Positions 1-7,636 of a stretch of 61,766 nt of DNA are shown here, one piece after another; within the stretch, counting starts at the first letter, position 1; the number at the start of each line of letters is the position of its first letter. A program made the translations under genes and the position numbers. Origin of the DNA: an uncultured Clostridia bacterium (GTDB lineage: Bacteria; Bacillota; Clostridia; Christensenellales; Borkfalkiaceae); assembly GCA_947631905.1 (NCBI GenBank), contig CANRND010000011.1:1-61766 (forward strand). The letters are read 5' to 3'. The notes beneath the pieces are model-generated. The model did no database searches and was not told the origin of the DNA. It saw only the letters and a program-made list of their open reading frames with translations.

Positions 1-77
1 GTCGCGTCTCCCCTGCCACGTCGCCGCAAGGCGCACTTGCAAGAAGTTGTCCTTTGGACAACTTCTTTGCTTTTTAC
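1..77. repeat. Module A, copy 1
   Basis: These 77 bp recur without a mismatch at 277-353. The module contains a perfect 11-bp inverted repeat (AGAAGTTGTCC at 42-52, its complement at 56-66) with a 3-nt loop. The left edge may continue outside the window. Confidence 0.85.
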
Positions 78-87
78 GCCTGCGACT

Positions 88-159
88 CCTCATCCCAAAA
101 AATCTTTGCTTTGCAAATCTTTTTTGGGAACCCTATATTTTGCAGGCCGGGGGTTTTGC
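88..159. repeat. Module B, copy 1
   Basis: These 72 bp recur at 459-530. They contain a hairpin at 94-128, whose outer arm CCCAAAAAA pairs with TTTTTTGGG and whose inner arm TTTGC pairs with GCAAA. It would behave as a terminator-like structure on either strand. Confidence 0.85.
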
Positions 160-276
160 ATTGGGTCAGACGCGGATCGAAAGAAAAGAGGGTTCCCGCA
201 AAAAGACCCTGTTCGGAGATGAAAAAGAGGGGGAAACGGGAAGCATAGCAAGCGAAAAGTCTTTTTGTGGGATAAA

Positions 277-353
277 GTCGCGTCTCCCCTGCCACGTCGC
301 CGCAAGGCGCACTTGCAAGAAGTTGTCCTTTGGACAACTTCTTTGCTTTTTAC
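277..353. repeat. Module A, copy 2
   Basis: Identical to 1-77, with its 11-bp hairpin at 318-342. The offset from copy 1 is 276 bp, whereas module B is offset by 371 bp, so the modules are reshuffled rather than simply tandem. Confidence 0.85.
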
Positions 354-359
354 ACCTTT

Positions 360-383
360 GTGCGGCGGTAGCGCCCGCCGCAC
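360..383. repeat. GC-rich hairpin (REP-like)
   Basis: Perfect 9-bp arms GTGCGGCGG (360-368) and CCGCCGCAC (375-383) with a 6-nt loop. It lies between module A copy 2 and module B copy 2. Confidence 0.6.
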
Positions 384-407
384 CCGCCTCGCCACGGCTC
401 GGCTGTC

Positions 408-454
408 ACGGCACAGTTCACAGCCCGCAGGGCTGTTGAACAGAATTGTGCCGT
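408..454. repeat. Long imperfect hairpin
   Basis: The outer arms ACGGCACA (408-415) and TGTGCCGT (447-454) enclose a second stem, CAGCCC pairing with GGGCTG. This is REP/BIME-like architecture; no function can be assigned. Confidence 0.6.
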
Positions 455-458
455 TCCA

Positions 459-530
459 CCTCATCCCAAAAAATCTTTGCTTTGCAAATCTTTTTTGGGA
501 ACCCTATATTTTGCAGGCCGGGGGTTTTGC
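459..530. repeat. Module B, copy 2
   Basis: 72 bp identical to 88-159. The flanks differ from those of copy 1. Confidence 0.85.
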
Positions 531-570
531 TGTTCTTCTTTCGGTTATTTGCTCCGTGCCATTCTTGATT

Positions 571-756
571 TGTCATTTCGACCGAAGCGAGCGCAGTGAG
601 CGGAGCGGAGAAATCTCAAAATAAGGCAGAGATCCCTACTTCGTCGCTGACGCTCCTCGTGCCGCGCTTGGAGAAACAGAACGATGTGCGGGGCGACTAC
701 GCTCGGGATGACGTTTAAGAAAAGGTAGAGATTTCTCGACAAGCTCGAAATGACAT
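571..756. repeat. Composite TGTCA...TGACA element
   Basis: Begins TGTCATTTCGACCGAAGCGA and ends CTCGAAATGACA, with the characteristic GGAGAAATCTCA block in the left half and AGAGATTTCTCGAC in the right. Relatives lie at 4325-4411, 4434-4490 and 7765-7866. A GCGACTACGCTCGGGATGA motif occurs inside it near 690 and again just beyond it near 775. It looks like non-autonomous interspersed repeat DNA. Confidence 0.65.
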
Positions 757-821
757 TTAGGAACAGCGCGCGGGGCGACTACGCTCGGGATGATATTTAG
801 AGAATTGCCCACCCCCTTTAT

Positions 822-848
822 CCCCCTCCGCAGGAGGGGGTTTCTTTT
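822..848 (+). terminator. Terminator-like hairpin
   Basis: A CCCCCTCC/GGAGGGGG stem followed by TTTCTTTT. No plus-strand gene precedes it in the window, so it may be repeat DNA rather than a functional terminator. Confidence 0.35.
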
Positions 849-931
849 GCCCTCTCCGTGGGGCGGAGCGGCGCAACAAAGGCTGCTTTTGCATTCTCCT
901 GAGAAGCGAAAAGAAAATTTCTGAAAATTCC

Positions 932-959
932 TTGCAAATTCCTGTAAATCTGTTAAAAT
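932..959 (+). promoter_or_regulatory. Likely rnhA promoter
   Basis: TTGCAA (932-937) and TAAAAT (954-959) are separated by 16 bp and lie 27 bp upstream of the rnhA start. Confidence 0.45.
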
Positions 960-986
960 ATAGATAAAAAACAAACGGAACAAGAC

Positions 987-1436
987 ATGGCGGATCTCAA
1001 ACGGGTAATTCTCTATACGGACGGCGCGTGTTCGGGCAATCCGGGCGCGGGCGGCTGGGGCGCGGTGCTTCTCTTCGGGGAGCATCGGCGGGAACTCAGC
1101 GGCGGAGAGCGGGAGACGACCAACAACCGCATGGAGCTTACCGCCGTCATCGAGGGATTGAAACGGCTCAAATATCCCTGCCATGTGGATGTATACAGCG
1201 ACTCTGCCTATACGGTGAACGGGTTTACCGAGGGTTGGGTCTGCGAATGGGAAAAGAGCAGCTGGAAAAAAGCGGACAAAAAGCCCGTTCTGAACGACGA
1301 TCTGTGGAAAGAGCTTCTCGCTCTCACGCGCACGCACGAGGTCGTCTTTCACAAAGTAAAGGGCCACGCCGACAACGAACTCAACAACCGTTGCGACGAA
1401 CTTGCGCGGGCCGCCATTCCGTCCGAAGATAAATAA
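987..1436 (+). CDS. rnhA: Ribonuclease HI
   Basis: Endonuclease that cleaves the RNA strand of RNA-DNA hybrids in the cytoplasm, for example at primers and R-loops. The 149-residue protein has the normal family length. The metal-binding acids are in place: D12 in TDGACSGNPG, E50 in NNRMEL, D72 in YSDSAY and D137 in NNRCDELA. The conserved histidine is H127 in VKGHADN. The Shine-Dalgarno is weak (GGAACAAG). It stands alone, with a probable promoter at 932-959 and a convincing fold-wide match, so the call is firm. Confidence 0.95.
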   Translation: MADLKRVILYTDGACSGNPGAGGWGAVLLFGEHRRELSGGERETTNNRMELTAVIEGLKRLKYPCHVDVYSDSAYTVNGFTEGWVCEWEKSSWKKADKKPVLNDDLWKELLALTRTHEVVFHKVKGHADNELNNRCDELARAAIPSEDK

Positions 1437-1520
1437 AACCGCGCCTTTCGAGAAATACTATTAGAGTAATTTTCCGCCGGACTTCGCGATATATAATGAA
1501 AGGGGGACGGTTTCATCGGC

Positions 1521-2510
1521 ATGACGGACAGAGCAAAGATCATTCATATCATCTGCATCGTGCTTGCGGCGGCGGCGACGCAGGTCTTTTTTCTGCTCTG
1601 CCTGCCGTTTGCCTCGGGCTGGGCGCGGTGGCTGTATTTGCTCGTCCTCATCGGCGGAACGGCCCTCAACGTCGCTCTTCTCGCTTTCGAAATTGTCTCT
1701 TATATTATAGGAAAGGAATTTCTCTATAAAGCGTGCATCATCGCCTATGTGATGCTCGTGTTCGCGGGGATCGTCCTCTATATTCTTCTGAAAACGGGAT
1801 TTATGGAGATCGCGGGGGACGAGGAGCTGTTGAAAGACTATCTCGCGCGCACGGGCGTGTGGATGAGCGTGCTGTTCGTCCTGCTCCAATTTTTGCAGGT
1901 CGTCATCCTGCCCATCCCGAGTACGGTGACGGTCGTGGCGGGCGCGGCGCTCTTCGGCCCGCTCATGGGGAGCTTATTGAGCCTTGCGGGCATCGTGCTT
2001 GGCTCGCTCGTGGCTTTTCTCGTGGGGAGATACGCGGGCAGCAGGGTGGTTGCATGGCTCATCGGCAAGGATACCCTCGATAAGTGGCTGAAAAAGATAA
2101 AGGGCAAGGACAAACTGCTTCTTTCCGCGATGTTCCTTTTGCCCGTCTTCCCGGACGACGTACTCTGCTTCGTCGCGGGGCTTTCGAGCATGTCGGTGTG
2201 GCTCTTTCTCACTGTGATCCTGGTCTCCCGCATTCTCGCCATCTTCACCACGAGCTATTCCATCACCCTGATCCCGTTCAATACCTGGTGGGGGATCCTG
2301 ACCTGGGCGGTGCTGGCCGTTCTCGTCGTCATCCTGTTCGTGGTCCTCTATAAGAAGTCGGACGCCATTCTCGGCTGGTTCGAGAAAAAGTTCCACCGCG
2401 AAACGCGTATCGAAGAAAAGCGGAAGCGGGGCGATTTTACCCTCGAAGTGGTGGGTCCCGACGGGGCGATCGTGCAGAAAGGCGTCAAACAAAATGAAGA
2501 GAAGAAATGA
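1521..2510 (+). CDS. TVP38/TMEM64 (DedA-like, VTT domain) membrane protein
   Basis: Polytopic inner-membrane protein of 329 residues. Hydrophobic segments lie at about residues 8-30, 37-62, 70-92 and 113-132, then the VTT/SNARE-associated core at about 133-250, with a final helix at about 258-278 and a charged cytoplasmic tail. Core signatures are the FGPLMG motif, GRYAGS and LLPVFPDDVLCFVAGLS. Relatives act in membrane lipid handling or polyprenyl-phosphate recycling, but the substrate cannot be read from sequence. The start is supported by a GGGGGA stretch 14 bp upstream. A strong terminator follows at once, so it is the last gene of its unit. Confidence 0.8.
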   Translation: MTDRAKIIHIICIVLAAAATQVFFLLCLPFASGWARWLYLLVLIGGTALNVALLAFEIVSYIIGKEFLYKACIIAYVMLVFAGIVLYILLKTGFMEIAGDEELLKDYLARTGVWMSVLFVLLQFLQVVILPIPSTVTVVAGAALFGPLMGSLLSLAGIVLGSLVAFLVGRYAGSRVVAWLIGKDTLDKWLKKIKGKDKLLLSAMFLLPVFPDDVLCFVAGLSSMSVWLFLTVILVSRILAIFTTSYSITLIPFNTWWGILTWAVLAVLVVILFVVLYKKSDAILGWFEKKFHRETRIEEKRKRGDFTLEVVGPDGAIVQKGVKQNEEKK

Positions 2511-2535
2511 AAACTCCCGCGCGGGAGTTTTTTTT
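2511..2535 (+). terminator. Rho-independent terminator
   Basis: The stem AAACTCCCGC/GCGGGAGTTT is followed by an uninterrupted T run. It separates the membrane-protein gene from the decarboxylase operon. Confidence 0.85.
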
Positions 2536-2567
2536 CGGAAAACAAAACACAAAATATTGTTTGCCGC

Positions 2568-2596
2568 TTGACAGCGCGCAGCAGATATTGTAAAAT
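2568..2596 (+). promoter_or_regulatory. Sigma-A promoter of the decarboxylase operon
   Basis: TTGACA (2568-2573), a 17-bp spacer and TAAAAT (2591-2596), 45 bp upstream of the first gene. Confidence 0.75.
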
Positions 2597-2641
2597 GGTA
2601 TTTGGTAGAAATTGGAGTTTTTTATCCCGTAAGAGGTTTCC

Positions 2642-3991
2642 ATGGAAAAAATTCAGTTGTTACGCGACAGAAAAGAGGCGCTTCGGAAAGCGGGCGCGGA
2701 AGTCCGCAAACAGATCGCGGCGATCGCCGACGAGGACAGTTTCGTAGAACTTTCCGCGTTCAGTTTTTCGGAGGGCGAGTTCGATGTAAGCGCCGCGGGC
2801 GAGGGCGTAGTGACGGGCTTCTGCACGGTCGGGAGCTATCCCTTTTATCTCGTCGCGCAGAACTTTGCGCAGGACCTCGGCGGGCTTACCAAGGCGCAAT
2901 GCGACAAGATCGCAAAGACCTTGAACGCCGCCGAGAAGAACGAGACCCCCGTGATCTGGCTCTTAAATTGCCAGGGCGCGAAGATCGGGGAGGGTGTGGA
3001 CGTTCTCGAAGGCATCGCAGGCCTGCTTTTGAAAGTTACCCAGCTCAAAGGGACCGTGCCGCAGTATGCGATCGTCGGCGGCGGGGTGTACGGGGCGGCG
3101 GCCGCAATCGCGGCAACGGCGGACGTCGTGTTCTTCCTCAAAGAGGGAGCGCTCGCGGTTTCCAGCCCGCTCGTGCTTTCGGCCAAAGAGGGGAAAGACC
3201 TCAAAAAAGAGGAAGTGGGCGGCTATGACGCGCTGAAAAACGCCGTGCTTCCCGCCGTCAAAGTAAAAGACCTCGAAGAGGCGGCGGCGCACATCAAATT
3301 TATTACCGAACTGTTCGCCGAGGAGACGGTTGCGGCCGAACTCAACGCGCCTACGCCTACGCTCGAAAACAAGGCGGGGGCGGCGGAGATCCTCTCCCTC
3401 ATCGAGGACGGTTTGGAACTCGGCGCAAATTGCGCGCCCGAAGTCAAGACGGTTTTGGGACGTATCGGCGGCATTGCGGCGGCGGCGGTCGTGTTCGACG
3501 GCGTGAAACTCAACCAAACGAACGTGAAAAAGATCCGCTCCTTTGCCGAACTTGCCTGTTGCTACGGGCTTCCGCTCGTGCTGTTTGTGGATTGCACGGG
3601 CGTGGAAGAGACCCTTGCCGTCAACGACAGCGCGCTGCTCAAAGAGATCGCGGAATATCTCAACATTCTCGACGCGACCGACACGGCGAAAATATCCGTC
3701 GTCACAGGAAGAGCTGTGGGGCTTGGCTACTCGCTGTTCGCGGCGAAATCGGCGGGGTTCGATTTTACCTTTGCCCTTGCGAACGCGGAGGTCTCCCTTT
3801 TTGAGAGCGGAAAGGGCGCGGAGATCTTCTACGGAACGAGCGGGGAGGGGAAAGAGGCGCTTCTCGAAAAGTATGCGCGCGAACATGCCGATCCCGTGAA
3901 CGCCGCAAAGGGCGGCTATCTCGACAACGTCATCGAGCCGCGCTTTACAAAGCAATATCTCATCGCTTCTTTGCAGATGCTTTTGAGGTGA
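2642..3991 (+). CDS. Divergent acyl-CoA carboxyltransferase-type subunit (MmdA/PccB-like)
   Basis: Biotin-dependent carboxyltransferase with crotonase-fold halves, 449 residues against roughly 510 for methylmalonyl-CoA decarboxylase alpha. The N half has GAKIGEGVDVLEG (residues 112-124) and a glycine-rich VGGGVYGAAAA (145-155). The C half keeps GRIGG and a VTGRAVGLGYSLF stretch. The usual proline-rich VPGFLPG-type segment is replaced by DCTGVEETLAVND, so substrate binding has changed. It heads an operon with gamma, biotin carrier, beta and OadA-type subunits. Methylmalonyl-CoA is a reasonable guess for the substrate, but glutaconyl-CoA, malonyl-CoA or a non-catalytic role cannot be excluded. 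Confidence 0.75.
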   Translation: MEKIQLLRDRKEALRKAGAEVRKQIAAIADEDSFVELSAFSFSEGEFDVSAAGEGVVTGFCTVGSYPFYLVAQNFAQDLGGLTKAQCDKIAKTLNAAEKNETPVIWLLNCQGAKIGEGVDVLEGIAGLLLKVTQLKGTVPQYAIVGGGVYGAAAAIAATADVVFFLKEGALAVSSPLVLSAKEGKDLKKEEVGGYDALKNAVLPAVKVKDLEEAAAHIKFITELFAEETVAAELNAPTPTLENKAGAAEILSLIEDGLELGANCAPEVKTVLGRIGGIAAAAVVFDGVKLNQTNVKKIRSFAELACCYGLPLVLFVDCTGVEETLAVNDSALLKEIAEYLNILDATDTAKISVVTGRAVGLGYSLFAAKSAGFDFTFALANAEVSLFESGKGAEIFYGTSGEGKEALLEKYAREHADPVNAAKGGYLDNVIEPRFTKQYLIASLQMLLR

Positions 3992-3995
3992 AAGA

Positions 3996-4316
3996 ATGAA
4001 TTTGCTCGACAGTTTTATCAAAGTCCAACTCGGGGAGGGCGCGTTTTACGCCATATTCGGGTTTGTGTTCGTTTTTGCGGGGATCGCCCTCCTCATTGCG
4101 ATCTTCGTCCTGCTCGGATATATCATGAAGCGGGTGAACGAAAGAAAGGGGAAGCAGGCAGAGGAGAATGTTTCGTCGGTCGGCAACGCGCTTCCCGTGG
4201 CGGACGAGGGGATCCCGCCCGAGACGGTTGCCGTGATCGCGGCGGCGCTTGCGGCGTACTACGAGGCCGCCCCCCAAAAGTGCGACTTTGTGGTAAGGCG
4301 GATCAAGAGGTTGTAA
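3996..4316 (+). CDS. oadG: Sodium-pump decarboxylase gamma subunit (OadG/MmdD family)
   Basis: Small membrane anchor of 106 residues that assembles the carboxyltransferase with the beta pump subunit. One transmembrane helix spans about residues 18-42. A charged linker follows, then the family's C-terminal TVAVIAAALAAYYE helix and the basic FVVRRIKRL end. The start lies 4 bp after the previous stop with a GAGGTG ribosome site. Its position between carboxyltransferase and biotin carrier matches known Na+-pumping decarboxylase operons. Confidence 0.85.
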   Translation: MNLLDSFIKVQLGEGAFYAIFGFVFVFAGIALLIAIFVLLGYIMKRVNERKGKQAEENVSSVGNALPVADEGIPPETVAVIAAALAAYYEAAPQKCDFVVRRIKRL

Positions 4317-4324
4317 GGTCCATT

Positions 4325-4411
4325 TGTCATTCCGAGCGGAACGAAGTGGAGCCGAAAAATCTCACAATATAAAAATGCGGTAGAGATGTCTCGACTGCGC
4401 TCGACATGACA
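4325..4411. repeat. TGTCA...TGACA element inside the decarboxylase operon
   Basis: An 87-bp element beginning TGTCATTCCGAGCGGAACGA and ending CTCGACATGACA, related to 571-756 and 7765-7866. It sits between the gamma subunit and biotin carrier genes, where it would be transcribed as a long imperfect hairpin. Confidence 0.65.
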
Positions 4412-4433
4412 GTTTAAGGACGTGTTTATAATT

Positions 4434-4490
4434 TGTCATTTCGACCGAAGCGAACGAAAGTGAGCGAAGCGGAGAAATCTCACAATAAAG
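4434..4490. repeat. Solo left half of the TGTCA element
   Basis: Begins TGTCATTTCGACCGAAGCGA exactly like 571, continues through the GGAGAAATCTCA block, and lacks the inverted right half. It ends just before the biotin carrier ribosome site. Confidence 0.65.
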
Positions 4491-4517
4491 AGGTAACATC
4501 TATCACGAGGAGTTATT

Positions 4518-4871
4518 ATGCGGAATTTTATTATTACAGTAGACGGAAAAAAGTATGAAGTGGGCGTGGAGGAAGTAGGCCAAAGCACTGCTCCCGTTGC
4601 CGCTCCTACCCGGCAGGCGGCGGCGCCCGCTCCCATAGCGGCCCCCAAGGCAAATCTCAGCGGCGCCAAAGTCGTCTCTCCTTTCCCGGGGCTGATCAAG
4701 AACCTGCTCTTTGCAAACGGGGCGGCGGTCAAAAAGGACCAGCCCATCCTCGTGCTGGAAGCCATGAAGATGGACAACGACATCACCGCTCCCTGCGACG
4801 GGATCGTCACCTACAACGTTCAGAAAGGCGCGAACGTCGAATCGGACGCAGTCCTCGCCGTCATCGCCTGA
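4518..4871 (+). CDS. Biotin carboxyl carrier protein of the decarboxylase
   Basis: Carries the carboxyl group on biotin between the carboxyltransferases and the membrane pump. The 117-residue protein has an N-terminal MRNFIITVDGKKYEV strand, a flexible Ala/Pro-rich linker at about residues 22-45, and a biotinyl domain from about 50 whose acceptor is K84 in EAMKMD. It resembles the 1.3S subunit of transcarboxylase and MmdC. The start is set by GAGGAG at 4507-4512. It follows two repeat elements that separate it from the gamma gene. Confidence 0.92.
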   Translation: MRNFIITVDGKKYEVGVEEVGQSTAPVAAPTRQAAAPAPIAAPKANLSGAKVVSPFPGLIKNLLFANGAAVKKDQPILVLEAMKMDNDITAPCDGIVTYNVQKGANVESDAVLAVIA

Positions 4872-4883
4872 GCGGAGAACAAT

Positions 4884-6101
4884 ATGGCAAATCTTTTGCT
4901 CGATTCAAACGGTTTTTGGCAGGGGATCGGCGATTTCTTCGTCAATCTCTGGCACTCGATGGGACTCTCGCAGGGAACGTGGCAGAATTATGTCATGCTG
5001 TTGATCGCGTGCGTTCTGTTCTTTGTGGCGATCAAGTTCAAGGCGGAACCCATGCTTCTCTTGCCCATCGCGTTCGGCATGTTCCTCATCAATCTTCCCG
5101 GTGCGGAAAAAGTGCTGTGGGGAACGTATACCGACGAAGCGCATACCTATGACCTTGTGGAGAACAGGGGGCTTTTGTGGTACCTCTACTACGGCGTGGA
5201 CAAAGTCATTTATCCGCCCATTATCTTCCTCGGCATCGGCGCGATGACGGATTTCGGCCCGCTCATCGCCAACCCCAAGAGCATGTTCATCGGCGCGGGC
5301 GCACAGCTCGGCATCTTTATTGCCCTCTTCGGCGCAATGCTCCTCGGGTTCAGCGGCGCGGAGGCGGCGGCGATCGCCATCATCGGCGGCGCGGACGGTC
5401 CCACGGCAATTTACGTCGCAAAGACCCTCGCAGAGCATCTGCTCCCGATGATCGCCATCGCGGCGTATTCCTACATGGCGCTCATCCCGTTCATCCAGAA
5501 GCCCATCATGCGGCTCCTCACGACGAAGAAAGAGCGCATGATCCGTATGAAGCCTCTCCGCCAGGTCTCCAAAGTGGAGAAGATCATCTTCCCCGTGGCG
5601 ATCACGCTCGTCGTGGGCCTGCTCTTGCCCGACGCGGTGCCGCTTCTCGGTATGCTCATGCTCGGCAATCTGTTCCGCGAATCGGGGGTCGTCGAACGGC
5701 TCTCCTCGCAGGCGCAGAACGGACTGATGAACACCGTCACGATCTTCCTCGGGATCGCGGTCGGTTGCAAGGCGAAGGGGGACATCTTCCTCACGCTGGA
5801 TACCCTCAAAATTATTCTCATCGGCGTTGTCGCGTTCAGTTGCGGCACGGTCGGCGGGTTGCTTACGGCAAAAGTCATGTGCAAACTGTCGCACGGCAAG
5901 ATCAATCCGCTCATCGGGTCGGCGGGCGTTTCCGCAGTGCCTATGGCGGCGCGCATCTCTGAGGACGTGGGCAGGGAGTACGACCCGCAGAACCACTTGC
6001 TCATGCACGCGATGGGACCCAATGTGGCGGGCGTGATCGGCTCGGCGCTGGCGGCGGGCGTGTTGCTCTCCATTGACTGGGTTTCGTTGCTCTTAGGTTA
6101 A
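4884..6101 (+). CDS. oadB: Sodium-pumping decarboxylase beta subunit (OadB/MmdB)
   Basis: Integral membrane subunit that decarboxylates carboxybiotin and couples this to Na+ export. 405 residues, with around ten hydrophobic segments. The signature IIGGADGPTAIY lies near residues 166-177 and supplies the aspartate essential for Na+ coupling in the family. The C-terminal MHAMGPNVAGVIGSALAAG is also characteristic. A family-typical amphipathic segment with basic residues (KKERMIRMK) lies mid-protein. It starts 12 bp after the biotin carrier stop. The family match is unambiguous. Confidence 0.95.
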   Translation: MANLLLDSNGFWQGIGDFFVNLWHSMGLSQGTWQNYVMLLIACVLFFVAIKFKAEPMLLLPIAFGMFLINLPGAEKVLWGTYTDEAHTYDLVENRGLLWYLYYGVDKVIYPPIIFLGIGAMTDFGPLIANPKSMFIGAGAQLGIFIALFGAMLLGFSGAEAAAIAIIGGADGPTAIYVAKTLAEHLLPMIAIAAYSYMALIPFIQKPIMRLLTTKKERMIRMKPLRQVSKVEKIIFPVAITLVVGLLLPDAVPLLGMLMLGNLFRESGVVERLSSQAQNGLMNTVTIFLGIAVGCKAKGDIFLTLDTLKIILIGVVAFSCGTVGGLLTAKVMCKLSHGKINPLIGSAGVSAVPMAARISEDVGREYDPQNHLLMHAMGPNVAGVIGSALAAGVLLSIDWVSLLLG

Positions 6102-6115
6102 AGAAAGGAGTTTTT

Positions 6116-7534
6116 ATGGCGAAAAAAGTAATGATCATGGATACCATTCTGCGCGACGCGCACCAATCGCACGCCGCAACGCGCATGCGGACGGAGCAGA
6201 TGATCCCCGTCCTTTCCCAGCTCGACGAGGTGGGCTACTATTCCCTCGAAGGTTGGGGCGGCGCGACGTTCGACTCCTGCATGCGCTTTTTGCACGAGGA
6301 TCCGTGGGAGCGGCTCAGAACCCTCCGCAAATATCTCAAAAAGACGCCCATCCAGATGCTTCTGCGCGGGCAGAACCTGCTCGGCTACCGCAACTATGCG
6401 GACGACCTCGTCGAAAAGGTGGTGGAAAAGTCCTTTGAAAACGGCGTGCGGGTCATCCGCGTGTTCGACGCGCTCAACGACCCCCGCAACATCGAGGCCT
6501 CAATGAAAGCGATGAAAAAATACGGCGAGGGCTACGGCGGGATCGCGGAAGCGGCCATTTCCTACACTTCGGGTCCCGTATATAACCTCGATTATTTCGT
6601 GAAGCTCGCCAAGACCTATGAGAGCATGGGCGCGGACAATATCTGCATCAAGGACATGGCGAACCTGCTTCTTCCTTTCGACGCATACGAACTTGTGATG
6701 GCGCTCAAAAAGGCGCTCCGCCCCGAGACAAAGATCCACTTGCACACCCACAACACGACGGGAACGGGGGATATGGTCAATCTCATGGCGATCAAGGCAG
6801 GGGTGGACATCGTGGACACCGCGCTCTCTCCTCTCGGGAACGGCACTTCCCAGCCCGCAACGGAACCCTTAGTCGCCACCCTCAAAGGGACGGAATACGA
6901 CACGGGGATCGACCTAAGTAAACTTATACCCATTGCGAACCACTTCAAAAAGGTGGCGCAGGAGCTTGAAAAAGAGGGTTCGCTCAACCCCAAAGTGCGG
7001 CAGGTGGACGTGAATACCCTCATCTACCAAGTGCCGGGCGGCATGCTCTCCAACCTCATGAACCAGCTGAAAAAGGCGGGCAAAGAGGAGAAACTCGGAG
7101 AAGTGCTCGCCGAAGTCCCCAATGTCAGACGCGATTGCGGCTATCCGCCCCTCGTCACGCCGAGTTCGCAGATCGTCGGCACGCAGGCGGTGATGAACGT
7201 CGTCATGGGCGAGCGCTACAAGATGGTGACAAAGGAGACCCGCGACCTGTTTGCGGGCAAATACGGACAGCTTCCCATGCCCATTAACGAGGAAGTGGCC
7301 GAAAAGGTGCTGAAAGGGGAGAAGCGCATTACGCACCGCCCCGCAGACGACCTCGAACCCGAATACGAAAAACTCAAAGCGGAAGTCATCGCAAAGGGCT
7401 ACTACACGCAGGAGGAGGACGTTCTCTCCTACGCGTCTTTCCCCGAAGTCGCGGAGAATTTCTTCAAATGGAGAAAGGCGGCGCGCGAGGGCGTAGACAG
7501 CGACATGGCTAAGACGGGAGTATATCCGATTTAG
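6116..7534 (+). CDS. oadA: Oxaloacetate decarboxylase alpha / pyruvate carboxyltransferase subunit (no biotin domain)
   Basis: Transfers a carboxyl group between oxaloacetate and biotin (5S-type carboxyltransferase). An HMGL-like TIM barrel occupies roughly residues 1-270. The metal site is visible as D14 in TILRDAHQS plus H210 and H212 in HLHTHNTTGTG, with the carbamylated-lysine candidate K179 in ICIKDMAN. The PYC_OADA domain follows with PGGMLSNL. At 472 residues it ends before any biotinyl domain, so it must use the separate carrier at 4518. AAAGGAG precedes the ATG. It is the last gene of the operon. Confidence 0.92.
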   Translation: MAKKVMIMDTILRDAHQSHAATRMRTEQMIPVLSQLDEVGYYSLEGWGGATFDSCMRFLHEDPWERLRTLRKYLKKTPIQMLLRGQNLLGYRNYADDLVEKVVEKSFENGVRVIRVFDALNDPRNIEASMKAMKKYGEGYGGIAEAAISYTSGPVYNLDYFVKLAKTYESMGADNICIKDMANLLLPFDAYELVMALKKALRPETKIHLHTHNTTGTGDMVNLMAIKAGVDIVDTALSPLGNGTSQPATEPLVATLKGTEYDTGIDLSKLIPIANHFKKVAQELEKEGSLNPKVRQVDVNTLIYQVPGGMLSNLMNQLKKAGKEEKLGEVLAEVPNVRRDCGYPPLVTPSSQIVGTQAVMNVVMGERYKMVTKETRDLFAGKYGQLPMPINEEVAEKVLKGEKRITHRPADDLEPEYEKLKAEVIAKGYYTQEEDVLSYASFPEVAENFFKWRKAAREGVDSDMAKTGVYPI

Positions 7535-7536
7535 TT

Positions 7537-7636
7537 TCGCACAATTCTTTGCTCGCGCCACCCCTTGGCTCCCCCTTGAGGGGGAGTTGTCACCAGAGGT
7601 GACTGAGGGGGTGTCGCTTCGAAAAGAATTGTGCGA
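7537..7636. mobile_element. 100-bp MITE-like element with 14-bp terminal inverted repeats
   Basis: The perfect 14-bp ends TCGCACAATTCTTT (7537-7550) and AAAGAATTGTGCGA (7623-7636) enclose a second hairpin, TGGCTCCCCCTTGAGGGGGA, and a GTCACCAGAGGTGAC palindrome. It begins 2 bp after the oadA stop and has no coding capacity. It could act as the operon's 3' structure. A non-autonomous mobile repeat is the best description. Confidence 0.65.

Larger units (their letters stand above)
1..986. other. Gene-free repeat-rich region
   Basis: No convincing coding sequence is present in this stretch. Open frames exist on both strands, but they run through duplicated hairpin modules and resemble no protein family. 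The region holds two copies each of modules A and B, two long GC-rich hairpins, a composite TGTCA...TGACA element, a terminator-like hairpin near 822-848 and, at its right edge, the likely rnhA promoter. Confidence 0.75.

Noticed and set aside
47-624. Overlapping open frames in the repeat-rich left end
   Set aside because: They run through duplicated hairpin DNA, have no ribosome site or family similarity, and overlap each other on both strands.
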